Assembly (NCBI GenBank): GCA_004299145.1
Contig: SCQD01000096.1
Span: 1-36,781, forward strand
Origin: Methylococcaceae bacterium
Lineage (GTDB): Bacteria; Pseudomonadota; Gammaproteobacteria; Methylococcales; Methylococcaceae
Direction of reading: 5' to 3'
DNA length: 36,781 nucleotides
This document shows positions 17,835 to 26,474 of the stretch, piece by piece. Below the pieces are notes generated by a model. It was given only the letters and a program-made list of their open reading frames with translations. It was not told the origin of the DNA and searched no databases. Position numbers and translations under genes: made by a program. Each line of letters starts with the position of its first letter. Positions within the stretch are counted from its first letter, which is position 1.

Positions 17835-18000
17835 CACGTAGGCTGGGATGAGTCGGCGAATCCCAGCGCGACCACACGCCATTGCTGGGTTTCAAGAAGC
17901 CTTAGTGTTTCAAGCAGCCTTAATAATTCCGACTAGCGTCGGCGGCTGTCCGCGAGGACGCGGCGGCTTTTGCGGAGGACCGCTAACCCAGCCTACGTGT
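17834..18000. repeat. 167-nt composite repeat element bounded by 14-nt inverted repeats
   Basis: The spacer after leuD is enclosed by perfect inverted repeats ACACGTAGGCTGGG (17834-17847) and CCCAGCCTACGTGT (17987-18000). Inside are AGAAGCCTTAGTG (17895-17907), ATTCC and CGCGAGGACGCGGCGGCTTT (17951-17970). The same three blocks recur in the same order and orientation, closed up into a shorter form, inside batB at 20623-20659. Confidence 0.85.
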
Positions 18001-18034
18001 GCTGAATAGATACAAGACGAGATAGGTACGCAAC

Positions 18035-19588
18035 ATGTCCACCGCACCCCGCTTTATTCAACTGATGGACACCACCTTGCGTGATGGGGAGCAGACCCAG
18101 GGCGTTTCGTTTACGCCGACGGAAAAGGTGACCATCGCCAAAAAGCTGTTGCAGGCGCTACGGGTGGATCGCATCGAAGTCGCTTCCGCGCGGGTGTCGG
18201 AAGGTGAAAAGGAGGCGGTTACCCATATCAACCAGTGGGCCAATCAAGCGGGTTTTGCCGGGCGGGTGGAAGTGCTGGGGTTTGTCGATCACACCCGCAG
18301 CGTGGATTGGATACGGGAAACCGGCGGCAGCGTGATCAACCTGCTGATCAAAGGCAGCGAAAAACACTGCCGCGTGCAGTTGGGCAAAACGTTGGCCGAG
18401 CACGTGCGGGACGTATTGCAAACCGTCGGTTACGCGCTGGAGCAGGGATTGCAGGTCAACGTCTATCTGGAAGACTGGTCCAACGGTTACCACGACAATC
18501 CCGATTACGTATTCGGCTTGATGGACAGCTTGCGCCACGCCGGCATACACCACTTCATGCTGCCGGATACCTTGGGGGTGTTGTCTCCCGAAGAAGTCTT
18601 CGCCGGCGTCGGCGACATGTGCCGCCGCTACCCGGAATTGGCTTTCGATTTTCACCCGCACAACGATTACGGGCTGGCGACCGCCAACGTCATGGCGGCG
18701 GTGCGCGCCGGCGTCACGGCGATACACTGCACGGTCAACTGCCTGGGCGAGCGCGCCGGTAACGCCGCGCTGGCGGAAGTGGCCGTGGTGTTGCGCGACA
18801 AAATGGGGATGGAGTTGTCGCTGGACGAAAGCCACATCGTCCGGGTCAGCAGTCTGGTGGAAAACTATTCCGGCAAGCGCGTGGCGGCCAATGCGCCCAT
18901 CGTCGGCGCCGACGTGTTTACCCAGACCGCCGGCATACACGCCGACGGCGACCAGAAAGGCGGGCTCTACAAAACCCGGCTTGGTCCCGAGCGTTTTTCG
19001 CGCACGCGCAGTTATGCGCTGGGCAAAATGAGCGGCAAAGCTTCGCTGAAAAAAAACCTGGAGCTGCTGGAGCTGGATTTATCCGAAGAAGACCAGAAAA
19101 AAGTCCTGGCCCGCATCGTCAGTCTCGGTGATTCCAAGCAGTCCATCACCACGGACGATCTGCCTTTCATCATTGCCGACGTGCTGGAAAGCAAAAACTA
19201 CGAACACATCAAATTGCTGGACTGTTCCATTACCAGTGGTTTACACCTGGAGTCCACCACCAGCCTGCGCGTCATGGTCCGAGGCAACAAACACAGCGGC
19301 ACCGGCACCGGCAACGGCGGTTTCGATGCCTTTATCGATGGCATCGGCAAAATATTAAAGCCGTACCACTATACCCTGCCGGTTCTGAGCGATTATGAAG
19401 TGCGCATTCCCAAAGGCGGCCATACCGATGCCTTTACCGAGTGCGTGATCACCTGGGACTGTGACGGAGAACTGCGCAAAACCCGCGCCGTCCACCCCAA
19501 CCAGGTATTTGCGGCGGTATTGGCCACCATTAAAATCATCAATGTGCAGTTGCACGAGCAAAGTCCATTGCCGGTTGATGCTTCGTAG
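18035..19588 (+). CDS. cimA: (R)-citramalate synthase / 2-isopropylmalate synthase family protein
   Basis: A 517-residue TIM-barrel condensing enzyme of the LeuA/CimA family using acetyl-CoA. DTTLRDGEQTQGVSF carries the catalytic R16 and D17, FDFHPHNDYGLATANV the metal-binding His pair, and NCLGERAGNAAL the conserved loop. A C-terminal allosteric-type domain is present. Length and residues match the Leptospira/Bacteroidetes clade rather than E. coli LeuA. The pyruvate-specificity residues I recall for Leptospira CimA (L81, L104, Y144, plus E146) fall at identical numbers here: EVLGF, NLLIKGS and VYLED. I therefore favour citramalate synthase, feeding isoleucine synthesis through the adjacent LeuCD. 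2-Isopropylmalate synthase activity cannot be excluded. The ATG at 18035 begins 34 nt after a repeat element. Confidence 0.75.
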   Translation: MSTAPRFIQLMDTTLRDGEQTQGVSFTPTEKVTIAKKLLQALRVDRIEVASARVSEGEKEAVTHINQWANQAGFAGRVEVLGFVDHTRSVDWIRETGGSVINLLIKGSEKHCRVQLGKTLAEHVRDVLQTVGYALEQGLQVNVYLEDWSNGYHDNPDYVFGLMDSLRHAGIHHFMLPDTLGVLSPEEVFAGVGDMCRRYPELAFDFHPHNDYGLATANVMAAVRAGVTAIHCTVNCLGERAGNAALAEVAVVLRDKMGMELSLDESHIVRVSSLVENYSGKRVAANAPIVGADVFTQTAGIHADGDQKGGLYKTRLGPERFSRTRSYALGKMSGKASLKKNLELLELDLSEEDQKKVLARIVSLGDSKQSITTDDLPFIIADVLESKNYEHIKLLDCSITSGLHLESTTSLRVMVRGNKHSGTGTGNGGFDAFIDGIGKILKPYHYTLPVLSDYEVRIPKGGHTDAFTECVITWDCDGELRKTRAVHPNQVFAAVLATIKIINVQLHEQSPLPVDAS

Positions 19589-19645
19589 GGCGGGCACTGC
19601 CCACCAAAAGTCTGCGCATCCAGTAAAGGCTGCGGCAAGCCAACT

Positions 19646-19695
19646 CGTTCCCAAGCTCTGCTTGGGAATGCGGTCCGGGAAGCTCCTGCTTCCCG
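19646..19695. repeat. Two adjacent short palindromes (GTTCCC family variant)
   Basis: CGTTCCCAAGC and GCTTGGGAATG pair at 19646-19670, followed by CGGGAAGC and GCTTCCCG at 19676-19695. It is a variant of the repeat seen at 4624-4648 and 7169-7326. Confidence 0.75.
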
Positions 19696-19772
19696 ACACC
19701 CACGGTGCGGCCACAAAAAACTTTGCTCGTTCCCCTCCTGCTCAAGCCGTTTCGAAAGTTCCGGCTTTCCGC

Positions 19773-19833
19773 TTCCACACTGGAAGCCGGAGCTTCCAAG
19801 GCCGGGTTCCCAACCCGGAGGTTGGGAACCAGC
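19773..19833 (+). repeat. 60-nt dispersed repeat, left copy flanking the bat locus
   Basis: Contains TGGAAGCCGGAGCTTCCA and GGTTCCCAACC...GGTTGGGAACC, each a palindrome. A near-identical copy in the same orientation lies at 23602-23664, just beyond batD. Confidence 0.85.
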
Positions 19834-19900
19834 GCAACCAGCAGACCTCACAGATCCGTGGAATGCCCACCCAACCTGACGCATACCCCCCTAAACAAAC

Positions 19901-21727
19901 ATGCCTATCCTCGCTGACTTTCATTTTCTCCGGCCTTTATGGTTGCTGGGGCTGATCCCGTTAATCCTGGCGCTTTGGCGCTTGCATCGGCAAAAACGGC
20001 AACAGGGCGATTGGGCGGCGCTGTGCGACGCCTGGCTGCTGCCGCACGTGCTCATCGACCGGCCCGGCCACGCCCGCCGTTACGGCTTGCTGCTGCTGGG
20101 CCTGGGTGGTGTTTTGGCGCTGCTGGCGCTGGCCGGTCCGGTTTGGGAGCGCGAGCCGACGCCGGCGCTACGCAACGAACAGGCTTTGGTCATCGCACTG
20201 AGCCTGTCCGCGACCATGGACGCCGCCGACGTCAAGCCCAGCCGCCTGGAACGCGCCCGCTTCAAAATCGCCGATTTGCTGCAAGCGCGCAAAGACGGTC
20301 AGACCGCCTTGATCGCCTATGCCGGCGATGCGTTCACCGTCACGCCGCTCACCAACGACGTCGAAACCATCCGCGCCCAGCTGAGCGCTTTAACCACCGC
20401 CATCATGCCGGTGCAGGGGGCGCGCGCCGAGCTGGCGTTGCAGCAGGCCGCCAAGCTGTTGCAACAGGCCGGGCTGCGTAGCGGCCACGTGCTGCTGATC
20501 TGCGACGACGCGAAAGCCGTTGCCCAGGCCGAGCAGTTGCACAGCCAGGGCTATGCCGTGTCGGTACTGGGCGTCGGCACGGCACAAGGCGCGCCGGTCG
20601 CCGCGCCGGGCGGCGGCTTTCCAGAAGCCTTAGTGATTCCGCGAGGACGCGGCGGCTTTCTCAAAACCGACGATGGCGCCATCATCGTGTCCAAGTTGAA
20701 CGCCGCTGCCCTGCAAGCCCTGGCCACGGCGGGTGGCGGCCGCTATCTGGCGGTTGCCAACGACAACAGCGATATCCAGAGCCTGCAGCAATCCTTCGAT
20801 CGGCGCATGGCGGCACAAGGCGCCGAAGATGCCGGCCAAACCCTGCTGGACCAGTGGCAAGACATGGGGCCTTGGCTGCTGTTGCCGTTATTGCCGTTGG
20901 CGGCTTTAGCGTTTCGCCGTGGAGTATTGGTAATGGCTGTGCTGGTGCTGGCTTTGCCCTGGTCGAACGACGCCGCCGCCTGGGAGTGGCGGGATCTGTG
21001 GCAGACGCCGGATCAGCAGGCGCAGCAAGCCATGCGGCAGCAGGATTACGCGGCGGCGGCGCAGCGCTTTCAAGACCCGGCTTGGAAAGGCGCCGCGCAT
21101 TACCGGGCCGGTGAGTACGAGCAGGCCGCCCAGGCCTGGGCCGGTTTGGATGATGCCGAGAGCTGGTACAACCAGGGCAATGCCTGGGCGCAAGCGGGCA
21201 AATACCAGGAGGCGATTGCGGCGTACGATAAGGCGTTGCAAAAACAGCCCGGCATGGCGGACGCCAAACACAACAAGGCCGAGGTGGAAAAGCGCTTGCA
21301 ACAGCAACAACCTCCACCGCCCAGTAGTGGTGGCCAGGATAAGCCCAAAGACCAGCAGGAACCGCGTAAACCGGGCGAAAATAAACCACAGGACAAATCC
21401 AGTAACGGCGAAGAGCGGCGCGACGGTCAGTCCGAAGGCGATGAGAGCGACGGCAAATCGCAGGCCGGACAGGACGCCGCGCAAAAGTCTCCGGCAAAAC
21501 CGGACCAGCCGGAGTCCAATGCACGGCAACCACGACAGCAGAGCGGTCAGGATGGCAAAGATCAGCCGCCTGTATCCGCCAAGAAATCAGTGGCAGCCGA
21601 AGAAAAAACGCCGCCGGACGAAGCCCAACAGGCCAACGAAGCCTGGCTCAAGCGCATACCCGACGACCCGGGCGGCCTATTGAAACGCAAGTTTCAGTAC
21701 CAATATCAGCAGCGGCGGCGCGAGTGA
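19901..21727 (+). CDS. batB: BatB-BatC fusion: VWA-domain membrane protein with TPR region
   Basis: A 608-residue member of the aerotolerance (Bat) family, inner membrane. Two N-terminal helices (about 9-28, 61-82) precede a von Willebrand A domain (about 95-305). A further hydrophobic stretch (322-354), TPR-like repeats (about 372-455) and a charged Q/P/K-rich tail follow, so BatB and BatC are joined. The MIDAS motif is abnormal: where DxSxS is expected the protein has A99-L-S-L-S followed by two extra residues, so the first metal ligand is missing. Residues 241-253 (PEALVIPRGRGGF) are extra and come from an inserted repeat. No moxR or DUF58 gene precedes it. batD follows after about 100 nt. 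The role of Bat proteins is still unclear (oxygen or envelope stress). Confidence 0.85.
   Translation: MPILADFHFLRPLWLLGLIPLILALWRLHRQKRQQGDWAALCDAWLLPHVLIDRPGHARRYGLLLLGLGGVLALLALAGPVWEREPTPALRNEQALVIALSLSATMDAADVKPSRLERARFKIADLLQARKDGQTALIAYAGDAFTVTPLTNDVETIRAQLSALTTAIMPVQGARAELALQQAAKLLQQAGLRSGHVLLICDDAKAVAQAEQLHSQGYAVSVLGVGTAQGAPVAAPGGGFPEALVIPRGRGGFLKTDDGAIIVSKLNAAALQALATAGGGRYLAVANDNSDIQSLQQSFDRRMAAQGAEDAGQTLLDQWQDMGPWLLLPLLPLAALAFRRGVLVMAVLVLALPWSNDAAAWEWRDLWQTPDQQAQQAMRQQDYAAAAQRFQDPAWKGAAHYRAGEYEQAAQAWAGLDDAESWYNQGNAWAQAGKYQEAIAAYDKALQKQPGMADAKHNKAEVEKRLQQQQPPPPSSGGQDKPKDQQEPRKPGENKPQDKSSNGEERRDGQSEGDESDGKSQAGQDAAQKSPAKPDQPESNARQPRQQSGQDGKDQPPVSAKKSVAAEEKTPPDEAQQANEAWLKRIPDDPGGLLKRKFQYQYQQRRRE
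20621..20659 (+). repeat. 39-nt palindromic repeat inserted in frame inside batB
   Basis: The insert CCAGAAGCCTTAGTGATTCC plus the following 19 nt (through 20659) contains the hairpin CCGCG-AGGA-CGCGG. It is bracketed by the 9-nt direct repeat GGCGGCTTT (20612-20620 and 20651-20659). It adds 13 codons without a frameshift, and its blocks match the intergenic element at 17834-18000. Confidence 0.8.
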
Positions 21728-21754
21728 GGGTTTGGCCGGAATAACTTGATTGAT

Positions 21755-21802
21755 GTACGCTGTGCGTACCGTTCGATGCCCTCGAAGGTACGCACAGCGT
21801 AC
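21755..21802. repeat. 16-nt perfect inverted repeat between batB and batD
   Basis: GTACGCTGTGCGTACC (21755-21770) and GGTACGCACAGCGTAC (21787-21802) form a perfect stem with a 16-nt loop. Each arm also contains a smaller palindrome. It may attenuate or stabilise the batB-batD message; no T-run is present. Confidence 0.85.
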
Positions 21803-21828
21803 CTACTTCAAAAGTGACTTTGACCGAC

Positions 21829-23550
21829 ATGCCTCATAACATTCTTTCCGTGTTCATTGCACTGCTGCTGTGGATCAGCCCAGCGCTGGCCGCCGACATC
21901 CAGGTGCGCGTCGACCGCAACCCGGCCGGCTTGGACGAATCGTTCCAGATCGAGTTTATCGCCGACGAGCAGCCGGACGACGAGCCGGACTTTACGCCGC
22001 TGCGCCGCGACTTTGATATTCGCAACGAAGGCCACAGCAGCCAGGTGTCCATCGTCAACGGCCAGTACAGCAAGCAAGTCATGTGGACCGTCACGGTGAT
22101 GGCCAAACGCGCCGGCACTCTGGTCATTCCCTCCATCGCGTTCGGCCAGGACCACAGTCCGTTGCAGACCGTGGTCGTGCAAGCCGGCGGCGCGGGGCTT
22201 ACTACCACCGCCGGCCGTCAGGACGAATTGTTCATCGAAGTGGAAGCCGAGCCGAAAAATCCCTACGTGCAAGCCCAAGTGCTGTACACCGTGCGCATCC
22301 TGCGCCAGGTCAACCTCGGCAACGCCCGGCTGGAAGAACCCAAACTGGACAACGCCGTGCTGCAGCGGCTCACCGAAGACAAATCCTATGCGACGCACCG
22401 CAACGGTCAGCTCTATCAGGTGATCGAGCGGCGCTTTGCCGTCTTCCCGCAGCAAAGCGGGCGCCTGACGATCCAGCCGCCGGTGCTGGAGGCCGAAGTC
22501 AGCACCGGCCGGCGCTCGCTGTTCAACGGCTTTTTCATGCAGCAGGACAGCGACAACGTGCGGCTGCGCGGCCAGGCCATCGAGCTGGACGTGCGCCCCA
22601 TTCCGCCCCAGTTCAGCGGCAAGCACTGGTTGCCGGCCCAGGCGCTGAGCTTGAGCGAGTCCTGGTCCAAAAGCCCGTCCAGCATCGCCGTCGGCGAGCC
22701 CCTGACCCGCACCCTCAAGCTGGAAGCCGAAGGCAGTACGGTGGGCAATCTGCCGGAACTGGCGCCGGATGCCGTCGAGGGCTTGCAGGCCTATCCGGAT
22801 CAGCCCAGCCTGAATGAAGAGCGCACGCCGGCGGGATTGAACGCCAGCCGCGAAGAAAAAATCGCGCTGATTCCGGCCCAGGCCGGCAGCTATCAACTGC
22901 CGAAAATCGCCATTCCCTGGTGGAACACGCAGACTGATCGCGAAGAAGTCGCCGTCGTCGAAGCCCATACCCTGCGCGTGCAGCCGTCGGCAACGGCCGG
23001 CCCGGCAACACAACCGGCTGCTCCCTCCGTCGCCATGCCACCAGTTGCAGCGGCGGTGCCACTGTCCGAGCCGCTGGCGCTGCCGCCGCTTGCGCACGAG
23101 CCGCCTTGGCCGTGGATAGGCGGGGCGGCATTTCTGGGTCTGGGTTGGTTGACCACCGCGCTGGCTTGGTGGTGGACGCGCCGTGCGGCGGGTAAAACGG
23201 AGGCCGCTGTCGCGCTGGGTCAGCAAGAGAGCGCCGTCTCTTTAGAGCGTGAACAGCGCCGGCGTTTAAGGGCGGCATGCCGGGCCAACGACGCCAAGGC
23301 TGCGCGCGTCGCCTTGCTGGCCTGGGCCCAAAGCCGCTGGCCGGATCATCCGCCCCGGCATCTGGATGAACTGGCCGCGCGCGTGGGCGGCGAATTGGCG
23401 CTGGAAATCGGGCGCTTAAACCAGGCCAGCTATGCCGCCACGGCGGAAAATTGGGCGGGCGAGGCGTTGCTGAGGGCGGTGAGTCAATTGAGCGATACGA
23501 AACTCAATGCCAAGCCGGAGGGGTTGGAGCCTTTGTATCGAACGAGGTAG
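21829..23550 (+). CDS. batD: BatD-like membrane protein
   Basis: BatD family protein of the Bat locus, 573 residues from the ATG at 21829. A GTG at 21814 is an alternative, and neither has a good ribosome site. Residues 1-25 (ILSVFIALLLWISPALA) form a clear signal peptide with an ALA-A cleavage site. The body is periplasmic and beta-rich, with the family pattern VDRNPAGLDESFQIEF, YTVRILRQVNLGNARLEEP and YQVIERRFAVFPQQSGRLTI. A Pro/Ala linker leads to one membrane helix near residues 423-448 and a cytoplasmic C-terminal domain. It follows batB across a palindrome. It probably interacts with the VWA protein in the periplasm (inference). Confidence 0.9.
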   Translation: MPHNILSVFIALLLWISPALAADIQVRVDRNPAGLDESFQIEFIADEQPDDEPDFTPLRRDFDIRNEGHSSQVSIVNGQYSKQVMWTVTVMAKRAGTLVIPSIAFGQDHSPLQTVVVQAGGAGLTTTAGRQDELFIEVEAEPKNPYVQAQVLYTVRILRQVNLGNARLEEPKLDNAVLQRLTEDKSYATHRNGQLYQVIERRFAVFPQQSGRLTIQPPVLEAEVSTGRRSLFNGFFMQQDSDNVRLRGQAIELDVRPIPPQFSGKHWLPAQALSLSESWSKSPSSIAVGEPLTRTLKLEAEGSTVGNLPELAPDAVEGLQAYPDQPSLNEERTPAGLNASREEKIALIPAQAGSYQLPKIAIPWWNTQTDREEVAVVEAHTLRVQPSATAGPATQPAAPSVAMPPVAAAVPLSEPLALPPLAHEPPWPWIGGAAFLGLGWLTTALAWWWTRRAAGKTEAAVALGQQESAVSLEREQRRRLRAACRANDAKAARVALLAWAQSRWPDHPPRHLDELAARVGGELALEIGRLNQASYAATAENWAGEALLRAVSQLSDTKLNAKPEGLEPLYRTR

Positions 23551-23601
23551 CGGTTCAAACTTGTGTACAGTAAGTGGAGCGTAGCGACAGTTCTGTTTCC
23601 C

Positions 23602-23664
23602 GTTCCGGCTCTGGAAGCCGGAGCTTCCAGGGCCTGGTTCCCAACCCGGAGGTTGGGAACCAGC
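23602..23664 (+). repeat. 60-nt dispersed repeat, right copy flanking the bat locus
   Basis: Near-identical to 19773-19833 and in the same orientation, with TGGAAGCCGGAGCTTCCA and the GGTTCCCAACC/GGTTGGGAACC palindrome. It lies in the short spacer between the convergent batD and damX genes, where its hairpin could also act as a bidirectional terminator. Confidence 0.85.
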
Positions 23665-23692
23665 GTAAACCAGCGCACCCGCGTAAAACCCG

Positions 23693-25411
23693 CTACGGAT
23701 GTCGAGTGATTTCCTGCTGCACCCATTTCAACTGCACGGGTTTGGACTTGCCCAGCAAGGGCGGCAGTTGGGCTGCGGCTTGCCGTGCTTCCGACTCGTT
23801 TGCGAACACCCCGTAATAGACCTGATGCCACACGCCCGAACCACTGCGCTTTTTGAAAGCCGCCAAGCGTCCTTTCATCACCGGGTAGCGCTCCAGCAGG
23901 ACTTTCAGCGAGGCGGTTTCCCGCGCCGACATGATGCGCAGCGTATAGGACTGCGGGGATTGGCTTAACAGCCAATCCGCTCCGTTCAAGCCGGGGATGT
24001 CCGTGGGATTGGCGCCGGGTGATGGGGCGCTGTTCGCCGCCGCCGGTGGTTTGAGGATGGTTTCCGTCGCCACGGGCGGTGGGGTGGCGGCTTGATTTCC
24101 CATGTTGCGCCACAGTTGTTCGATAACGGTGGGCGTGGGACTGTTCGGAGCCTTGGCTGGCGTGGCCGGGACATTGAGCTGAGTGCTGGGCGTTGCCGGG
24201 GATGCCGACGTGGCGGGAACTGTGGCGACCGCCGGTAAAGATAAGGGCGGCGGCGGTTTGGCCGGCGTTGCTGCGATTGATGGCGCCGGCACAGCTGTTG
24301 CCGTCTGCTGTGAAGGGAGCGCCGGAGGGGGCGTGCTCGCCACTTCCGCTTGAGGGCCGGTTTGGGGCTCCGCCGCCAGCCAGCCGTCCAGCGCTTTTTG
24401 TGCGGCCAGCCAGCTTGCAGCGTCGTTGAGCGGGGCAGGAGGGTGGGCCGTCACCGGAGCTGGGGCCGATACGGTTGGACTGAGGGGTGCCGCCGTGTCC
24501 GCGGGGTCGGGGTCTGCTTTTGCGTCGGAAGCGGTTGGGCTCGCTGCGGACGCCGGAGCACTGGGTGCCGTTGCCGTGGATCGATACCCATAATAACCCA
24601 GCGCCACGGCCACGCCGATCGCCGTGCAGACGGCCAAAGCCAAAACCAGCCGCCGGCGTCGCGTTTTCCCGGGGCGGGGCGGCATTTGCGCCAGGATGCG
24701 CAGGATGCGTCCCGGTACGCCGTGGCTGGCTTGGTACAGGCTGTGTACCCGGGCTGCGGTGACTTCCTCCGGCAGCAATAAACGGGGGGGATAGGTCGCC
24801 AAGCGCCGTAGATAGACTTCGCACAGGGGTTCGGTCAGCGCGGGGATGTCGATGAAGTGGCAATCGCCCAGCGCTACGCCGTCGGTGGCGGTTTTCAGGT
24901 GCGCTTCGTCCGGCCTGAGCGCCATCACCAGCCGCAACGCCGGATATTGGCGGGCGAATTGCCACAAGGCGTTGATGATGCCGGGCGTCAGCCGGCCGGC
25001 TTCATCCAGCAGCAATACCAGCATGCCTTTGTTGCGCGCCTGCTGCTGCAAAAATTCGGCGACGGCGTGGCTGGTGGCGGTGCTGATGCCGGTTTGTGCG
25101 GCGATATGGGCGATGATGTCGTCGAAGCCGGGGGTGCTGTCGGTCGGCACCGCCACCACCCGCCAGCCGGCAAACGCTCTTTCGCCCAGCAAGCCCAGAA
25201 AGGTGGTTTTGCCGATGCCTTCGGGGCCGCACACCACCATGGGCTGTCCCAGATTGGCGACCAAGTGCATGAGCAATTCGAAGCGCTGGGCGCGTTCCGG
25301 CGACAGCAACTGGGATGTCCAATCCCGCGAGCCGCTGACCGCCGCCGGTGGTGGGTTGCCCGTGTAGCGGTTTACCTGGTCGGCAAACGCGTCAAGGTCT
25401 GCCGTATTCAT
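23693..25411 (-). CDS. damX: DamX-like AAA ATPase with C-terminal SPOR domain
   Basis: A 572-residue cell-division-associated membrane protein. An ExeA-like ATPase domain lies at the N-terminus: Walker A is [13 protein letters not shown] (residues 61-73) and Walker [12 protein letters not shown] (about 129-139). One membrane helix follows near 256-278 ([18 protein letters not shown]) and then a long Pro/Ala/Thr-rich periplasmic linker. The C-terminal SPOR domain (about 490-566; [35 protein letters not shown]) binds denuded septal peptidoglycan in this family. Its ATG overlaps the end of aroB by 20 nt, the classic aroK-aroB-damX order. E. coli DamX has lost the ATPase part, so this is the fuller ancestral architecture. 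Confidence 0.88.
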   Translation of the reverse strand: MNTADLDAFADQVNRYTGNPPPAAVSGSRDWTSQLLSPERAQRFELLMHLVANLGQPMVVCGPEGIGKTTFLGLLGERAFAGWRVVAVPTDSTPGFDDIIAHIAAQTGISTATSHAVAEFLQQQARNKGMLVLLLDEAGRLTPGIINALWQFARQYPALRLVMALRPDEAHLKTATDGVALGDCHFIDIPALTEPLCEVYLRRLATYPPRLLLPEEVTAARVHSLYQASHGVPGRILRILAQMPPRPGKTRRRRLVLALAVCTAIGVAVALGYYGYRSTATAPSAPASAASPTASDAKADPDPADTAAPLSPTVSAPAPVTAHPPAPLNDAASWLAAQKALDGWLAAEPQTGPQAEVASTPPPALPSQQTATAVPAPSIAATPAKPPPPLSLPAVATVPATSASPATPSTQLNVPATPAKAPNSPTPTVIEQLWRNMGNQAATPPPVATETILKPPAAANSAPSPGANPTDIPGLNGADWLLSQSPQSYTLRIMSARETASLKVLLERYPVMKGRLAAFKKRSGSGVWHQVYYGVFANESEARQAAAQLPPLLGKSKPVQLKWVQQEITRHP

Positions 25412-26474
25412 CCAGCGTGGCCTTCAGCGACGTCACGTCCACGCTGCAGGGCAGGGTGGCGCGACCAATGTGTTCCAGCAGGATCAAGCGCACTCGGCCA
25501 TCGATGTTTTTTTTGTCCACCGCCATGATGTCCAGCGTGCGTTGGGTGGAGAGGTCGTCCGGCGGCGTTATCGGCAAGCCGGCGCGGCTCAGCAACGCTT
25601 CGATGCGCCGTACGTCGGCGTCGCCGAGCCAACCCAGCCGGCGCGACAGGTCCGCCGCCTGGCACATGCCGATGGCGACCGCTTCGCCGTGCAGGTAAGT
25701 GCCGTAACCACAGCCGGTTTCGATGGCGTGGCCGAAGGTATGGCCCAGATTGAGCGTGGCTCTTTCGCCGGTTTCTTTTTCATCCGCCGCCACCACTTCG
25801 GCCTTGTTGCGGCAGGAGCGTTCTATGGCGTAAGCCAGGGCGTCTTCATCGCGCGCCAGCAGGGCATCCAGATGGTTTTCCAGCCATGTGAAAAATTCAG
25901 GGTCGCGAATCAGCCCGTATTTGACGACTTCCGCCAGGCCCGCCTTCAATTCACGATCCGGCAAGGTTTGCAGCGTGGCCGTATCGGCGATGACGCTTTG
26001 CGGCTGGTAAAACGCGCCTATCATGTTTTTGCCCAGCGGGTGGTTGACGCCGGTTTTTCCGCCCACGGAAGAATCCACTTGCGACAACAGCGTGGTGGGT
26101 ACTTGCACAAAGGGGATGCCGCGCAAATAGCAGGCCGCGCCAAACCCGCCCATGTCGCCGATGACGCCGCCGCCCAGCGCGATCAGCACGGCATTGCGGC
26201 TGAAGCGCTCGGCCAGCAGGGCATCGAAAATGCCGGCGACGGATTCCAGGGTTTTGTGGGCTTCGCCGTCGGGCAGTATCACGTTGCGCACCCGGCGGTC
26301 GGGGAAGTGGGCCAGCAACTGGTTCAGATAAAGGGGCGCCACGGTGGTATTGGTCACCACGGCAATTTGGGAGGAGGGCACCAGGCGCGTCAGCAATTCG
26401 CCTTGTTGCAGCAAGCCACTGCCGATATAAATCGGGTAGCTGCGTTCACCCAGTTCGACGTTGAGCGTCTTCAT
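25392..26474 (-). CDS. aroB: 3-dehydroquinate synthase
   Basis: Second enzyme of the shikimate pathway. It converts DAHP to 3-dehydroquinate with NAD and a divalent metal. It has 360 residues, normal length. Motifs seen are the NAD loop [37 protein letters not shown] and [16 protein letters not shown] with the metal-binding His residues, and [13 protein letters not shown] near the end. It begins inside the 3' end of aroK (29-nt overlap) and overlaps damX by 20 nt, so the three genes are translated as a tightly coupled set. Confidence 0.98.
   Translation of the reverse strand: MKTLNVELGERSYPIYIGSGLLQQGELLTRLVPSSQIAVVTNTTVAPLYLNQLLAHFPDRRVRNVILPDGEAHKTLESVAGIFDALLAERFSRNAVLIALGGGVIGDMGGFGAACYLRGIPFVQVPTTLLSQVDSSVGGKTGVNHPLGKNMIGAFYQPQSVIADTATLQTLPDRELKAGLAEVVKYGLIRDPEFFTWLENHLDALLARDEDALAYAIERSCRNKAEVVAADEKETGERATLNLGHTFGHAIETGCGYGTYLHGEAVAIGMCQAADLSRRLGWLGDADVRRIEALLSRAGLPITPPDDLSTQRTLDIMAVDKKNIDGRVRLILLEHIGRATLPCSVDVTSLKATLDEYGRP

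Larger units (their letters stand above)
19589..19900. other. Repeat-filled spacer before the bat locus
   Basis: About 310 nt with no gene. It contains GGGCA...TGCCC at 19590-19605 and two short palindromes at 19646-19695. One 60-nt repeat lies at 19773-19833. Whether the bat promoter lies here is not clear. Confidence 0.7.

Noticed and set aside
16332-17882. A 516-codon open frame on the minus strand opposite leuC and leuD
   Set aside because: It is the antisense shadow of GC-rich leuCD. The translation has no recognisable motif and is biased in His/Arg/Gly, while the plus strand shows full aconitase signatures.
19539-19955. Short frames between cimA and batB on both strands
   Set aside because: They consist of repeat sequence and the edges of neighbouring genes, with no ribosome site or family similarity.
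23484-24965. A 493-codon frame on the minus strand overlapping damX in another frame
   Set aside because: The damX frame carries Walker motifs, a membrane helix and a SPOR domain. This frame is Pro/Arg/His-rich and runs into the repeat and batD.
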